Positions 33,694-44,500 of a DNA stretch of 64,000 nucleotides are shown in pieces (position 1 is the first letter of the stretch; the number at the start of each line of letters is the position of its first letter). Both the position numbers and the translations under genes were made by a program. Source of the DNA: Crocodylus rhombifer (taxonomy: Eukaryota; Chordata; Crocodylia; Crocodylidae); NCBI GenBank assembly GCA_038503035.1, contig JAVSML010024005.1:278401-342400 (forward strand), in the 5' to 3' direction. The notes under the pieces were generated by a model. The model was not told the DNA's origin. It made no database searches and saw nothing but the letters and a program-made list of their open reading frames with translations.

Positions 33694-36403
33694 CAGGGTG
33701 GATTAACATATGGACCCTTGGGTCCAGGGCCTTCCGTCAATCAGGGGCCCCTTGGGAGGCAGGGGCCTGGGCAGGCAAATGACCTGTTAAGCACTGAAGC
33801 TTGATCACTTGTTAAATGCGTGCGAACTGCTGGGAGGTGGTGCCTGAGAACTTGTATGACTGCTCTGTGGGGACAGCCAAGGTGAGGTGGCAGCAAGGAT
33901 CCCTGCAGCTCACTGCCCAGCTGGTCTCTCTCTGTCCTATCCCTGTGCCTAGAAGAAACCCTGTCCTGCCCTCCCCCCACTCCCTCTGAAGTGTCAGGTC
34001 ACAAGGCAGACAAGCAGCTCGGGCTGGGCTGCCAGCACACATGGAGGCCCCCTAGCAACACTGGAGCCAGATCCCTCTGCTCAGTAAAATCACGTGGAGC
34101 TCCCCCCGCAGCTGGCTTGGGTGGGGAACCAGGAACCCAAACACGCTGGAGTCTGCTTGCCAGGCATGCGCCACTTGCAGTGGATGCAGATAGTGTGTGC
34201 GCGTGCTGGGGGTGACCCCAAACCACACCATCCCCCCTACCTGGTGGTCAATGCTTTAGTCCCACTGCCAAGGGCTGCTTTGGGGTACAGCAAAGGGGAA
34301 TCCTGCTGTCCCCTGAATGCTTCCTGTACCTCTCAACCCCAAATAAGGCTGCCAATAGAGTAGGGTATGCAGCTCTCCCAATCTAAGGCAGCTCGTGTGG
34401 GGAAGTGTCAGCTCTTCCAGTGAGGATATAGCTCTTCCAGGGAATTAGATATTTATCTGTCTGCCTGTCTATCTGCCTGTCTAGAGATACACAATCTTTC
34501 TCACTGTATATAACGTATGTGTGTATATCTCTCTAAAGAGAGATACAGGCATACTGATAGAGAGGGAGTGTGTGTGGGTGTGTCAATAGACCTATACATT
34601 TTGGTTATACAGTTATGTGATGATATCATTAAAACACAAGTGTAATTAGTATAAAAGAGAGATTTACAGTACAGTGAGTCCTCGACTTACAACTTCAAGT
34701 TACAACGAATGGCACTTAAGACATTTATAAATTGACACCTGTGTCGACTTCCCAACATGGGTTTCAACTTTATGATGCTGGATACAGTTGCATCCAACTG
34801 GTAAGTCTGGTGTGGTGGAAGGGGAGTGGGAGGGGAAGAAGTGGGGGGGGACAGATCAAGGCCCCCCACGGTAAGGGAGGGGCTGGGGCAAGTTGCCCAT
34901 CTGGCAGCTCATCCAGTGGCTCCCACTGCTCATCTGGAAGGACAGGGGGAGGTGATTCAGACAGTCCCCAGTGGCTGCAGCAGCATGCAGCATGTGCCCC
35001 TGGATCTGTGTGGGGCGGGACAGGGTCAGGGCTATGCTGGGAGTGAGGCCTATATGTTCTCCTGCTGCTCACCCAGCCGGGGCAGGGTGGGTGCAGTATA
35101 GGGCCTCTGCACTGCCTGCAGACAAGCAGTGTGCAGTAGCGGGAGCTGCTCCACCCCCTCCTCCAACAAGCCACAGCTACACACCACACTCACCCTGCCA
35201 CAGTTGGGTATGTGGTGGCAAGAAATGGGGGGGGCATGCGCACCCCCAGATTGGGACAGGGTGAACGGGGCCAGGGCTGCATCTGGCTGTGCTCTTGTGC
35301 TCTGGGTGGGCAGCAGGGCTTATGAGGGAGGGTACAGCCCCCTCATAGCCTCTGCTTTGCTGCCTGCCCTGCCACCCACCCTGATCTGGAGGTGGACCCA
35401 CCCCCCCATGCTCTGCTGCCACTCACCCAACAGGGGTAGGGCAGGCATAGGACAGACCCATAGCTTGTTGTGGGGGCAGCTCCCACCACTGTGCATTGCT
35501 TGTCTGGAGACAGTGCAGCAGCCCCATCCCACGCCCATTCTGCCCTGGCTGGGCAAGCAGCAAAACGGCATAGCTCCTGCTCCCAGTGCAGCCTGGAGCA
35601 GCCCCTCCCTGCACCACCCTGCCCAGATCTGGGGGCACGTGCCCTCCCAGATGACCAACTTGCCCCAGCCCCAGTCCCTCTCTCACCACGGGGATCCTTG
35701 ATCTGCCCCTGAACACCTCTTCCCTTCTCCTACTCCTTTCTCCATGGCAGACTTACCAGCTGGACGCAGCTGTATCCAGTGTTGTAAAGGAACCAATCTG
35801 CCATTTATAACGTTGTTCCTATGGAAAAACTGGTTCTGAGTTATGACGTTTCAACTTAAGACAACTGCATTGTAAGTTTGAGGACTACCTGTATATAAAG
35901 TTTAGCATATGTTTAATGTTTCAAGAATGATAAAAACAAATTGAGATGTATTGTGTAGGCCTACTGCTTAATTTCAATAGCAAGAATCACTAATGGTGTT
36001 CTTAGACTCACACCTGTGGCTATCGGTATGGCCTGTATTTTTCTTGTAGTCGTTTACAATAGCGTAGGTACAATGTAAAATGTGTATTTAAAAAAATAGT
36101 CAAACAAGAGTCTACATGAAAACTAAACTAAAACATCATTCCTTTTGTGTTGTTATACATGCATGGGTTTGCCATCAATGTGAGTCATTTTCCTAGGGCA
36201 GTTGTTTTATTCAGTTTTGTGGATGGCAAAACTATGTAGTTAATATTGACATCGTATGGTGTGCTTTATTTATTAATGCACTGTGTAAACATTTAATGGG
36301 TCTTTTTACTAATGCTTTCTGATACATTCAAGTTTATAATGGGGTATAGGGGCCTCCAAATTTATGTTTGCCCAGGGCCCCAATAAATCTTAATCCGCCA
36401 CTG
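33694..36403. mobile_element. hAT element hosting a Tigger-like element
   Basis: The ends are CAGGGTGGATTAACATATGG and, reverse-complemented, CAGTGGCGGATTAAGATTTA. The flanks GCTGCTGT (33686-33693) and ACTGCTGT (36404-36411) form an 8-bp duplication with one change. Subterminal ccagggcc and gggccc blocks are inverted too. Removing the nested element at 34672-35891 leaves about 1.49 kb. I see no transposase motifs, so it is a non-autonomous or decayed copy. Simple repeats at 34455-34482 and 34565-34580 lie within it. Confidence 0.85.
34672..35891. mobile_element. 1,220-bp Tigger/pogo-like foldback element with TA duplication
   Basis: The ends are CAGTGAGTCCTCGACTTACA and, reverse-complemented, CAGGTAGTCCTCAAACTTAC, flanked by TA on both sides (34670-34671 and 35892-35893). 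This is the arrangement of Tc1/mariner-superfamily Tigger elements. The inverted arms extend about 250 bp and include ggatacagttgcatccaact against ggatacagctgcgtccagct. The GC-rich middle holds shuffled direct and inverted subrepeats. The 190-codon and 139-codon frames in it encode low-complexity peptides with no DDE/D transposase pattern. Confidence 0.85.
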
Positions 36404-36717
36404 ACTGCTGTTTCCACTGTCCCCGCTGCCCCGGCGGGGAGGAGGGGGAGACTCTAAAGCTGCTTCTACCCCTCTGTAGCTGGGCTGCACATACAGCCAG
36501 GCTTGGCTAGAGACAGCAGCAGTGGCAGAAGGTGGGTCCCTTCCCCTGCTCTGCTCCTGGGAGGGCCCACCTACTGCTGCCACTGGCTGAGCCCAGCTGT
36601 GGCCCAGCTGGAGCAAGCAGCAGTGGCTCTGGAACTCCCTGATCAACCCCTGCCCCCATTAGCAAGTCTAGCACACGTATTAACACTAGTCTTTCCACAA
36701 TGGACAAAGAAGTATTC
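36404..36717. repeat. GC-rich continuation of the 33.4-kb repeat
   Basis: This segment follows the right target duplication of the hAT element and is rich in CTG/CAG and CCCC words, like 33437-33685. No gene is seen; the 94- and 92-codon frames on opposite strands overlap. Confidence 0.35.
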
Positions 36718-37772
36718 ATTAGGGCTGGACAAAGCTTTAGGTGGTGATTTGATTCGGAGGAGATTCGGCCAGCTTCTCTGAATCCGAATCAGATCAGGGG
36801 ACCAATTAAAAGGTCGGAATCAATTCGAAGCTCTCAAAATCTTCGGAAAAGTTTTGGAGAGCTTCGGTGATTCAGACAGTCCCCAGTGGCTGCAGCAGGG
36901 AGCTGCAGCCAGACTAGGAGCTGGTAAGTAGAGGTGGGGGGCTGGGGGAGGGGACCATGGGGGAGACCCCTGCCAGGCCCCATCCCCTGCCTGCTCCCAC
37001 CATCCCCCTGACCCCTGCCCACTCTCCCAGCCCCTCCCATGGCTGCCCCACTTGCCCCATCTCCCAGCGCTTTAAAAAAAAAAGCCAGGACTCACCGGCT
37101 GCTGCTGGGGGGGTAGGAATCCCTGATCCCCCCCATACACACTGTCCCACACTGCATAGAGGATTCTGCACAACCCCCCCGACCTCCCTTGTCCCCCAGC
37201 CCCACCTATGGCTGCCCTGCCCACCCCAGCTCTGGCCCTTTAAGGAAGAAAAAAAAAGAGAAAAACCCCAGGACTCATCACTCCTGTAGCGGCCTCAGGG
37301 CTTCAGGGGGCTCGTAGAAGAGCCCCCCCCATGTGGCGCAGGGCAGTGGGGATCACCCCCCACCCAGCAGGAATGGTAAGTCCAGGGTTTTTCTTGGGTT
37401 TTTTTTCTTAAAGGGCTGGAGCTGGGGTGAGTGGGGCAACCATGGGGGGGCTGGGACAATAGGGGAGTGGGGGGCTTGTACAGAGCTCCCCACACAGCAT
37501 GGGGCAGTGGGGGGTAGCAGGGATCACCCCTCACCCAGCAGCACCTGGCGAGTCGGGGCTTTTTTTTTTTTTTCCAAAGTGCTGGGAGCTGGGGCGGGCA
37601 GGGCAGCCATTGCCAGGCTGGGAGAGCAGGCAGGGGATGGGCCTGGGTGATCTGGGGATTCAGTAGCAGCTGAATTGATTTGGGACAGCGATTCAAATTA
37701 CCGAATCTAATCACTGTCCCCCAAATCACCCAAATCTGAATCTGAAGCAAATACTAGCTGCTTCACCTAGGG
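36718..37772. mobile_element. Foldback element with ATTCGG-rich ends and four GC-rich units
   Basis: The termini are rich in gattcgg and aatccgaat words (36745-36830 and 37670-37745), as in the element at 46958. The interior has about four copies of a 180 to 200-bp unit with the order ccatggctgccc, then ccagctc, then ctttaa plus poly-A, then caggactcac, then gctgctggg, then gatccc. Two copies run forward (about 36960-37310) and two run in reverse (about 37325-37640). The open frames on both strands encode P/W/G-rich low-complexity peptides and are not genes. Confidence 0.65.
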
Positions 37773-39754
37773 TTCATGCCATGAAATACCCTGATTGTAC
37801 TTGATACCATGTGGGGTTGGGTTGGGTTGGATGTGTGGAGTATAGTAGAGGATACTGTGCCCTGCTTTGGGGTGATAAAATAGTTGGCTCTCTGTTCCTG
37901 GAGACATGCTGCCTAAGTAGTACTTCACCACTACCTGTATACTATACCATTTGATGCTTTAGTAAGAAAGATTTTAAGATACCAGGGTCTCTGATTTACA
38001 ACTGAGTCATATAACTGTAACTACCTATAACTGTTGCTGTCCACAACAATACCTTATAAACATTTCTGAGCCATGCTTAGATTTTTGCCCTTATTTTTCT
38101 GTCATTTCATTAAGTCAAAAAAAAGGTGGTAGGGGCACTATGCATGAAACCCTAGTTAAATACAATCAACTATCTTGCTTCTCCTAGAATGAATTGGCAG
38201 GCTACTAAGGTATCTCGCTACATCTCCATAAGTACCAGCTTCCAGCCCAAGGGCCACCCCCAATTGGGCTGGGGGATCAGACGTGGCTAGATACAATGCT
38301 AGTGCATCACTCTCATGTTAGCTAGAGAAAATGTCATGTCCAGACCATGCTAGTCTGCCCCATAGAGCATCTTGGCTTGGGCAAACTGTTGAGCTTTTTC
38401 ATGGTTGTTTCCTGTTTCTTCAGTATCCTTGCACAAATATGTAGTTAAGTAATTGCAAAAGGTGCTCCTGAGTTCCAACATTTGGGGAAAAAAATCTAGT
38501 CCAGACAGCTGTCTAATACAATTAGGTATGCCACCAATGGAGTATCAGCCACTTAAACCAGTAATTCATCTGGCCAATTTTCTTAATTTCTGGAAGAATC
38601 ACCACCATATGACCATGCATTTTAATTTTGGTTAGAGAGAATCAGAGATGACATCTTATCAAAATCCAATAAAATAATTACATTTTGGAGTAATGAGTGA
38701 AGAGCCACATGCAAATTGCAATTTAAACTTGCAATTGGTTGTCAGCACCATTTAACTAACACTGCATAAGCTTTTACTATATTTTCAAGCTCACATTATG
38801 TTCATGAATGAAATTAAGATGCTTCATAGGTTATTTATCAAACAAGGGTCTTAACAAAGACAGAGAAAAGAAACTGTCAACAAACAAATTAAACACTGTG
38901 ACTACTAATAAACATGTTCTCCAAGCAGAGAAGCCAGTGGGTATAAGTCTTCTGAAAAACTTCAGCAAGAGGTATTACGTTTACATTTATCACCCAGTCA
39001 TGCTGTATGCTTCTGATTTTATTACTGAAAATCTAAATCTTCTGACAAAAACCTCACTAACGTATGTGCTGAGAAGTTTAATGAATAACTCTTTGCATTA
39101 GAAGGATTCACGGGACTTTGATCAGTGTCCGATGAGGCACCAGGTCAGGATGATCTGTAAAAGCTGATTAGCATCAACTATCATCAGGCTGCATGCTATA
39201 AATAGTTTTGAGTTTTGCCGTAGCAAAACATACGAGGTAATCAACATTCACATCTGACATGTGAATCAGGAATCTAGTTGTATAATTTCTGTTTGAATAA
39301 TTATGACATTTATCTTCTATAAATCTGATTTTACAAGAATAAAAATGTTTCAGGCTTATAGAGGCTCTAATCATAGTGTAGCTTATAACATCATGGGGAA
39401 GACTTGCACATTAACAGCATATCCTGTCAGCAATTCCTCAAGACAACTGTTTTTGGAATGAAGAAGCCTTTCAACTCAATTTAATAAATCTTTTCCAGTT
39501 CTGACTGTGCTGAACTAAACCTATACATTTTTCTCAGTAAGTATCAGGGCTTATTAATCAGGGAAAAGTTGAACATATCTCCTTTTCCTTAAAGGGTCAT
39601 AGATCATTGATTATATTTTGTCCCTGTCTCTGCCTGATGCCATAGCTTTGTGAAGATGCAAACTGAATATCTAATGTAGTGATTCCTAAAGGGTTTGCCA
39701 CGAGAGTAGCAGAAATATGCTGTGAAAAATTATACGTTATCAATATCAAATCCA
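37773..39754. other. Unique AT-rich DNA
   Basis: A (GGGTT)n stretch occurs at 37813-37830. The remainder has no recognisable gene or transposon. A 97-codon frame at 38808-39101 has no motif or splice context. Confidence 0.5.
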
Positions 39755-39960
39755 GCTCATGGAAACATGTCATCTGGCCCACAGGGCTCCCCACAGGTCT
39801 AAAAATGTGAAAGTAGGGGGAACAGCAGCAATTAACATGCCACCACACCCCTGCTACCAAATTTCCAAGCAGGATCAGGTCCCACCTCCTTCTACTCTAT
39901 ATAGCAATATTGGGCCCTGGCTGACATAGCACCACTCCTCCAGCCCATGATGCCAAAGGT
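39755..39960 (+). mobile_element. hAT fragment related to 22589-22995
   Basis: Words catctggcccacagggctcc, gtagggggaacag and ctaccaaatttccaagcagg follow the order of the minus strand of 22995-22589. The terminal CAGGGGTG end is missing or unrecognisable, and tgtagtgattcctaaagggt at 39676 may belong to a different hAT end. Confidence 0.6.
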
Positions 39961-40362
39961 TTAAGCATTGTTACTTAAGTGTTACATATATATACGGGAG
40001 AACCTAGGTGTGGCATTTCCTAGAGACTGCACTACCACCAGCAGTCCCACCATACCATCCAGCCTCAGCATGGTGTAGTTTTAGGTCATGCCCCAGGACC
40101 AGGAGCCTCCAGCCTTCTCCATAGCTCCCGCCCTTACCTCCGAGGATGTTGTGAGCAGCAGCTCTAGCCAGGAGAAATTCTTCTTGTGGCTGCAGCAAGC
40201 AAACTGCTGGTTTTGCTGTTCCGAGCCTTGCTCTGATAGTGAACAGCCAGACCCTGTTCCCAAAAAGGTAATTAGGCCTGATTGGGGAAAACAGCCAGCT
40301 GCAGGCTGCTTTGCTGTTGCCTACACCCCTATGAGTAACAGAGCATGACCTGTGCTCTGTTA

Positions 40363-40378
40363 GGGGGGGGGGGGGGGG
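40363..40378. repeat. Poly-G run of 16
   Basis: Sixteen consecutive G bases are flanked by tta and agtgcag. Such a run is a likely sequencing or assembly length uncertainty. Confidence 0.95.
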
Positions 40379-40437
40379 AGTGCAGCTAGCTAGATATAGA
40401 CATATCTGTGTGTGAGTGTATTTGTCAAATAAGGGTC

Positions 40438-40471
40438 TTATTATATTATATAATATAATATAATATAATAA
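40438..40471. repeat. AT-rich (TATAA)n tandem repeat
   Basis: About five copies of a TAATA/TATAA unit are present. It is a simple repeat. Confidence 0.85.
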
Positions 40472-40510
40472 GTCAAATTATATTGCGTAAGTCTTTTAGT
40501 ATGACTTACA

Positions 40511-40626
40511 CAATGGTGCCCAACCTTTTTATACCTAGCCCATCTCTTTCAGGCATACAATTAGTGTGTCACCATTTTTAATCCGAAAAAAGTATGTCCT
40601 AGGTATCAAAAGTTTGGGAAACACTG
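40511..40626. mobile_element. 116-bp hAT mini-element
   Basis: The ends are CAATGGTGCCCAACCTTTTT and, reverse-complemented, CAGTGTTTCCCAAACTTTTG. The 8-bp flanks GACTTACA (40503-40510) and GTCTAGCA (40627-40634) agree at 6 of 8 positions. This short form with CAGTGGTTCCCAAC-like ends is common among hAT MITEs. Confidence 0.7.
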
Positions 40627-41430
40627 GTCTAGCACGTACTTCACTGAGTAGCGAATGAAGCAGAACTCCAGTGCAGCCTCCCCATCACAGAACATGACCA
40701 AAAGATCTAAGAAACCAAACCCCACCACTTTGGGCTTTTGGGGATTTTCCTGAACAAGGCCAAAGCAAAACTTATTTTGATGAAAAATTCAAAGGTGCTT
40801 CTCAGTATTTTCCTGCCAAATGTCAGTTTATTAGTCCATTCATTTCTGGAGCTGATAAAAGAGTTACAGAATTGATTTATAATTGGAACAATGTATCCCC
40901 ACCCCTTCCCGCCCCCCTTGTACTCAAGAATATTTGAGCTGTTTTTGCTCAAGTTTACAGAAATAAGCATATGTGGGAGTAACCAGGCCTGCAAAATTTC
41001 AACCTGAAGGCTTAAACTGTTCAAAGTCTTGCACAACCAAAAACTGAAAACTGTAGTTACAAAGGGAAGGGCAAGAGAATTTTAACAATAGGTGCCAAAA
41101 ACCTAGTACTCTAGTTTTTTGTATTCTAACATAGATTTAAAAAATGAACAAAAATCAACATCCAGGGATATTATTAAGTAGGCCTGGTAATGCTTCCTTT
41201 AATTAAGGTTGCCCAACAACCCTAGCTGTAATTTATTGTGTTCGGTTACTTATAATGCTGCCCAACTTTACCTGTTCAGGCTGACAATTTCCATCTCTCT
41301 TAGGCTCAAACCTTTTGGAAAATTTTAACCACGTCAAAAAACACAATAAAAAAAATCACCTGTTGGGTTCATATTTTAAAAAGTAATTCTCATAAACCAT
41401 TTTTATTTAATTCTCATAAACCATTTTTTT
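40627..41430. other. Unique DNA
   Basis: I see no gene. AT-rich sequence includes two similar pieces, aattctcataaacca near 41387 and 41412, a short local duplication. The 109-codon minus-strand frame at 40707-41036 lacks motifs. Confidence 0.45.
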
Positions 41431-41433
41431 CTG

Positions 41434-42440
41434 GTGGAAATATCAGAAATCCACTTACTAGCAACAAAAAAAGTGGCAGGAAAGTGCTCATTACTCTCTC
41501 TGCAAAAACCTGGCTGCAGGGCAGAAGGGATGGAGGGAGGCATCAACCATTCTCCCTGTCCCCTTCAGCTTAATGGGACCGTGCTGGAGCCCTGCTCTGT
41601 GCTGGGGGACTCAGTGTGGTGCTGGAGGGGGACTTCTCCTCCTCCTTCTCCCCACCACTTTGTGGGGAGGGGGGCTCTGCAAGGCTGCTCAGCCCTGGAG
41701 GGGGCCTCTTCTCCTGCTCCACCCCCACTGCCATGGGGCAGGGAGGGGACTCTGTTCAGTGCTGGAGGGAGATTCTTCCCCACCTCCTCCTCTCCCCACT
41801 CTACACCACTGCGGGGCAGGGAGGGCTGTATGTGGCACTACCCAGCCTGGGCACAGGGAGCGGCTGTAATGGAGCCGCAGCTGCTGGGGGTGACCCTGCC
41901 CCCACAGTCCAGGCCACCCACAAGGCCCCGTGGTACCTCCAAGATGGCCCATGTATCCCTCTGTCCAGCCAGCCACCAGACATGCATGCCAGGCCAGACC
42001 AGGCTGCTCACAGGTCTCAGTGTCCCTGTCACTGAGCTGAACCTGCCAGGGGTGGCTCCGCCCCCAGCAGCTGCAGCTCTGTGACAGCTGCTCCCCGCAC
42101 CCTGGTTGGGCCGGCTGGGTCAGTCAGCATTGAAAACCCCACTTCTCCTGCCCCATGGCAGCGGGGTGAAGGAGGAGAAGGGGGAAGAGTCCCCCCCACC
42201 AGCAGTGAATAGACCCCCCTCCCTGCCCGATGAGGGGAGGAGTGGGGGAAGAGTCCCCCGCAGGTGCTGGGCAGCCTCTCATAGAGCCCCTCTCCCGGCT
42301 CTGCAGTGGCAGGAGGGGAGGAGGAGGGAGAAGAGTCCCCCCAGCACTGAACAACGTCCCCCTCACCACCTCGCAACAATGGGGGAGAGGGAGGAGGGGG
42401 AGGAGTTCCTCTAGGACAGGCAGCACTGAGCGCCAAGATT
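41434..42440. mobile_element. GC-rich foldback array of about 90-bp subrepeats
   Basis: Left arm units (about 41575-41830) repeat ctctgt, gtgctggaggg and cttctcc with cc-cactg-gggg. Right arm units (about 42120-42420) are their reverse complements, for example ggggaagagtccccccacca and agtccccccagcactgaaca. The middle is also inverted: ggagccgcagctgctggggg (41871) against the reverse of cccccagcagctgcagctct (42062). The arms run from roughly 41560 to 42440. Several long frames on both strands (up to 216 codons) are low-complexity products of this array. Confidence 0.65.
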
Positions 42441-42639
42441 GCTCCTTGCTGTCAGGGAGCTGCTGGAGCAGGCAGAGCTCTCCCCACCTCCTCCTTCTCC
42501 TCCTCCTCCCCTGTCAGCATGGTCTGGCCACAGTCCCTCTTCCCCCACCCTCCAAACCCTGCAGGGCCAAGGTTGGGGTTTAAACCCTTCCTCAATCTTA
42601 CTTGGGCCTCCCCAGGCCTGGCTACACCCCGCTCCCCCA

Positions 42640-42840
42640 GCTCAGCTTCCTTGTAGAATGATGGGCTGCTCTAGCCACCCCGGGCTTCTGGCCTGAGCTA
42701 CTGTAGGCACGTGTCTGCACTTCTGGAATGAAAAAAGAATGCCTATCCGCTTGCAAACCAGTTCACTTTCTGCAGGTTAAACTAACCTGCATAGATTGAA
42801 TCAATTCAGGCTCAGGCTTTTTGAATGTCTGTCCCTAGCC
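42640..42840 (+). mobile_element. 3' end of a GGCTAGGGACAG MITE
   Basis: The sequence ctactgtaggcacgtg, aaaccagttcactt, ctgcatagattgaatc and tttgaatgtctgtccctagc follows the right end of 60389-61496 in order. The element's left end was not found. The GC-rich foldback just upstream may be part of its core. Confidence 0.65.
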
Positions 42841-44227
42841 ATTAAAGTTTGTCCACTAAACTGGAAAAAACTATATGAGTTTCACAAGTATTAACTGGCA
42901 TAACTGCTCAGAATTAAAAGCGACTCCTGTTAGCTGATGCACCATTCATGTATGTTGTCTTTTGTTGTTTTGTGTTTTGATATTTTCATTTCAGTTCCCC
43001 TTGATATGTACGGAGACAGATGCTTCAAAAACATCAGAAATCCAAGATAAATGCACAGTTGACTGTATCAAGAAAACTGACATGAATCTAATTTATGTAG
43101 GATGTTACATGTCATTTTCAAAATAGGTACCTTTAAAAAATTGATTACAGCTTTAAAATACATTCTGCTGCTCTACAGAGTTAGAAATAGGGAGTTGTAC
43201 CCCAGGAAAAAAGAAAATTCCCAGATTTCCAACTAGCATGCTGCAGCATTCATTCTAGCTTTGAAAGGATCTGAGATACTAGACCTTATAATAATTTTTT
43301 AGATATAGAAACTTTTTAGACATAGGAACTATTGTAGGTAATTTTGAGGTGGCTCATGGGTCCCTCTGAGTTTTCATAGCGACTAGGCTAGGAAAACTAC
43401 TTTAATTCTATACTGAAAGCCTTTGTGATACATCACTATTTACATAGGTCAGTCATTTGAGTAGTCATCCAGAGATGACAACCTCCTCTTTTAGAATCTA
43501 AACACCTGACCAAGCATGCCAAGAATACCCCTTTAAAAATGTTCTTCAAAATCACAAGTCATTTGAAAGCAATATGCCCATTTGCATCAGCTGACAAGAA
43601 CCAGAGTAATAGCAGGTGTGAAACAAAGATATCAGTCCTTTGAAAAACAAAGGGTCAAGGAAGAAACGATTAGAAAGTGTGAAAAAAATGACAGAAGGCA
43701 ATACACCTACTACCTAGAAAGTCAAAAACTGTTAAAATAGAAAATCCCTGCATAATTTCCATTCTAAAAACCTATTACTGAACTGGTAATATTTTGTAGA
43801 TTTGAATGGAATTGGCTTTTTAAAGAAATTATTTAACAAGAAAAAATGACTAAATTAAGAAGTTTACCTTGTATCTTCTTAGTTCCACAATCTTTTCTGT
43901 TTGCTTGTTTGTTTTAAGCTTTTAGTACATGCATACATTCTATTCCTTGGAGAGCAAGTCAGTGGTTTTGTGCATAGGAGATGTCTAAAGATCTTAGCAC
44001 TGTTGGAAAAAGCATGTTTTAGAAAGGGAAAAAGAGTGACAAGAAGGAGCGATGTCTGCCCAAGCTGTGAATGCCCATCAGGTTAGCATAACTGAAGCAT
44101 GCCAATCTGTAGCCAACTGCACCAAGGGAAATCATATGGCTAGCATCATATGTAACTGTTCTTGACCACTTAGCCAAAATGATCAGGTTCTTATCTATAG
44201 CTAGGTCAACTAGGGACAGCTTTCAAT
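42841..44227. other. Unique AT-rich DNA
   Basis: There is an acceptor-like site at 42974-42994 (a T-rich tract followed by cag) in front of a 41-codon open stretch ending in TAG at 43124. There is no donor-side support or recognisable protein, so I do not call an exon. No repeats are recognised. Confidence 0.45.
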
Positions 44228-44305
44228 GTGAGCCTAGAGCCAGAATTAAACTCAGGCTTCTGTGCATGTAGTGAGTGCCTTAATCGCTCTGCTGCCAAAC
44301 CCCAA
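44228..44305 (-). mobile_element. tRNA-derived SINE head, minus strand
   Basis: Read on the minus strand, the piece shows ggcagcagagcgattaaggc (A-box region), then catgcacagaagcc, then gagtttaattctggctc (B-box region). The arrangement is that of a tRNA-like promoter. The sequence is too diverged for a functional tRNA. Confidence 0.55.
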
Positions 44306-44320
44306 GACAGGAATATGAAG

Positions 44321-44500
44321 GTAAAGTACTGGACTAAGAGTCAGAAATCCTGGGAATGGTCCTTAACTTTGCCATTAACCCACTATTTTACCTTAGTTAA
44401 GTCACCTCATTGTTTTGTGCCTTAGTTTCCCCATCTGTGAAACAAGGATAATGACACTTTCCCCTTCACTGTAAATGCTTTAGGATGTATAGACGAAAAC
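44321..44500 (+). mobile_element. MIR-like SINE, plus strand
   Basis: The order is gtactggactaagagtcaga, then cctgggaatgg, then taactttgccattaaccca, then tagttaagtcacctcatt, then cttagtttccccatctgtga. This is the MIR order from head to core to tail. It is the clearest MIR-type copy in the window. Confidence 0.75.

Noticed and set aside
35129..35701. 190-codon open frame on the plus strand
   Set aside because: It is within the GC-rich core of the Tigger-like element. No transposase or other motif; frames are open on both strands because stop codons are rare in this composition.
41434..42084. 216-codon open frame on the plus strand
   Set aside because: It lies in the GC-rich foldback array, overlaps long frames in other phases and on the other strand, and encodes low-complexity P/S/G/L-rich sequence.
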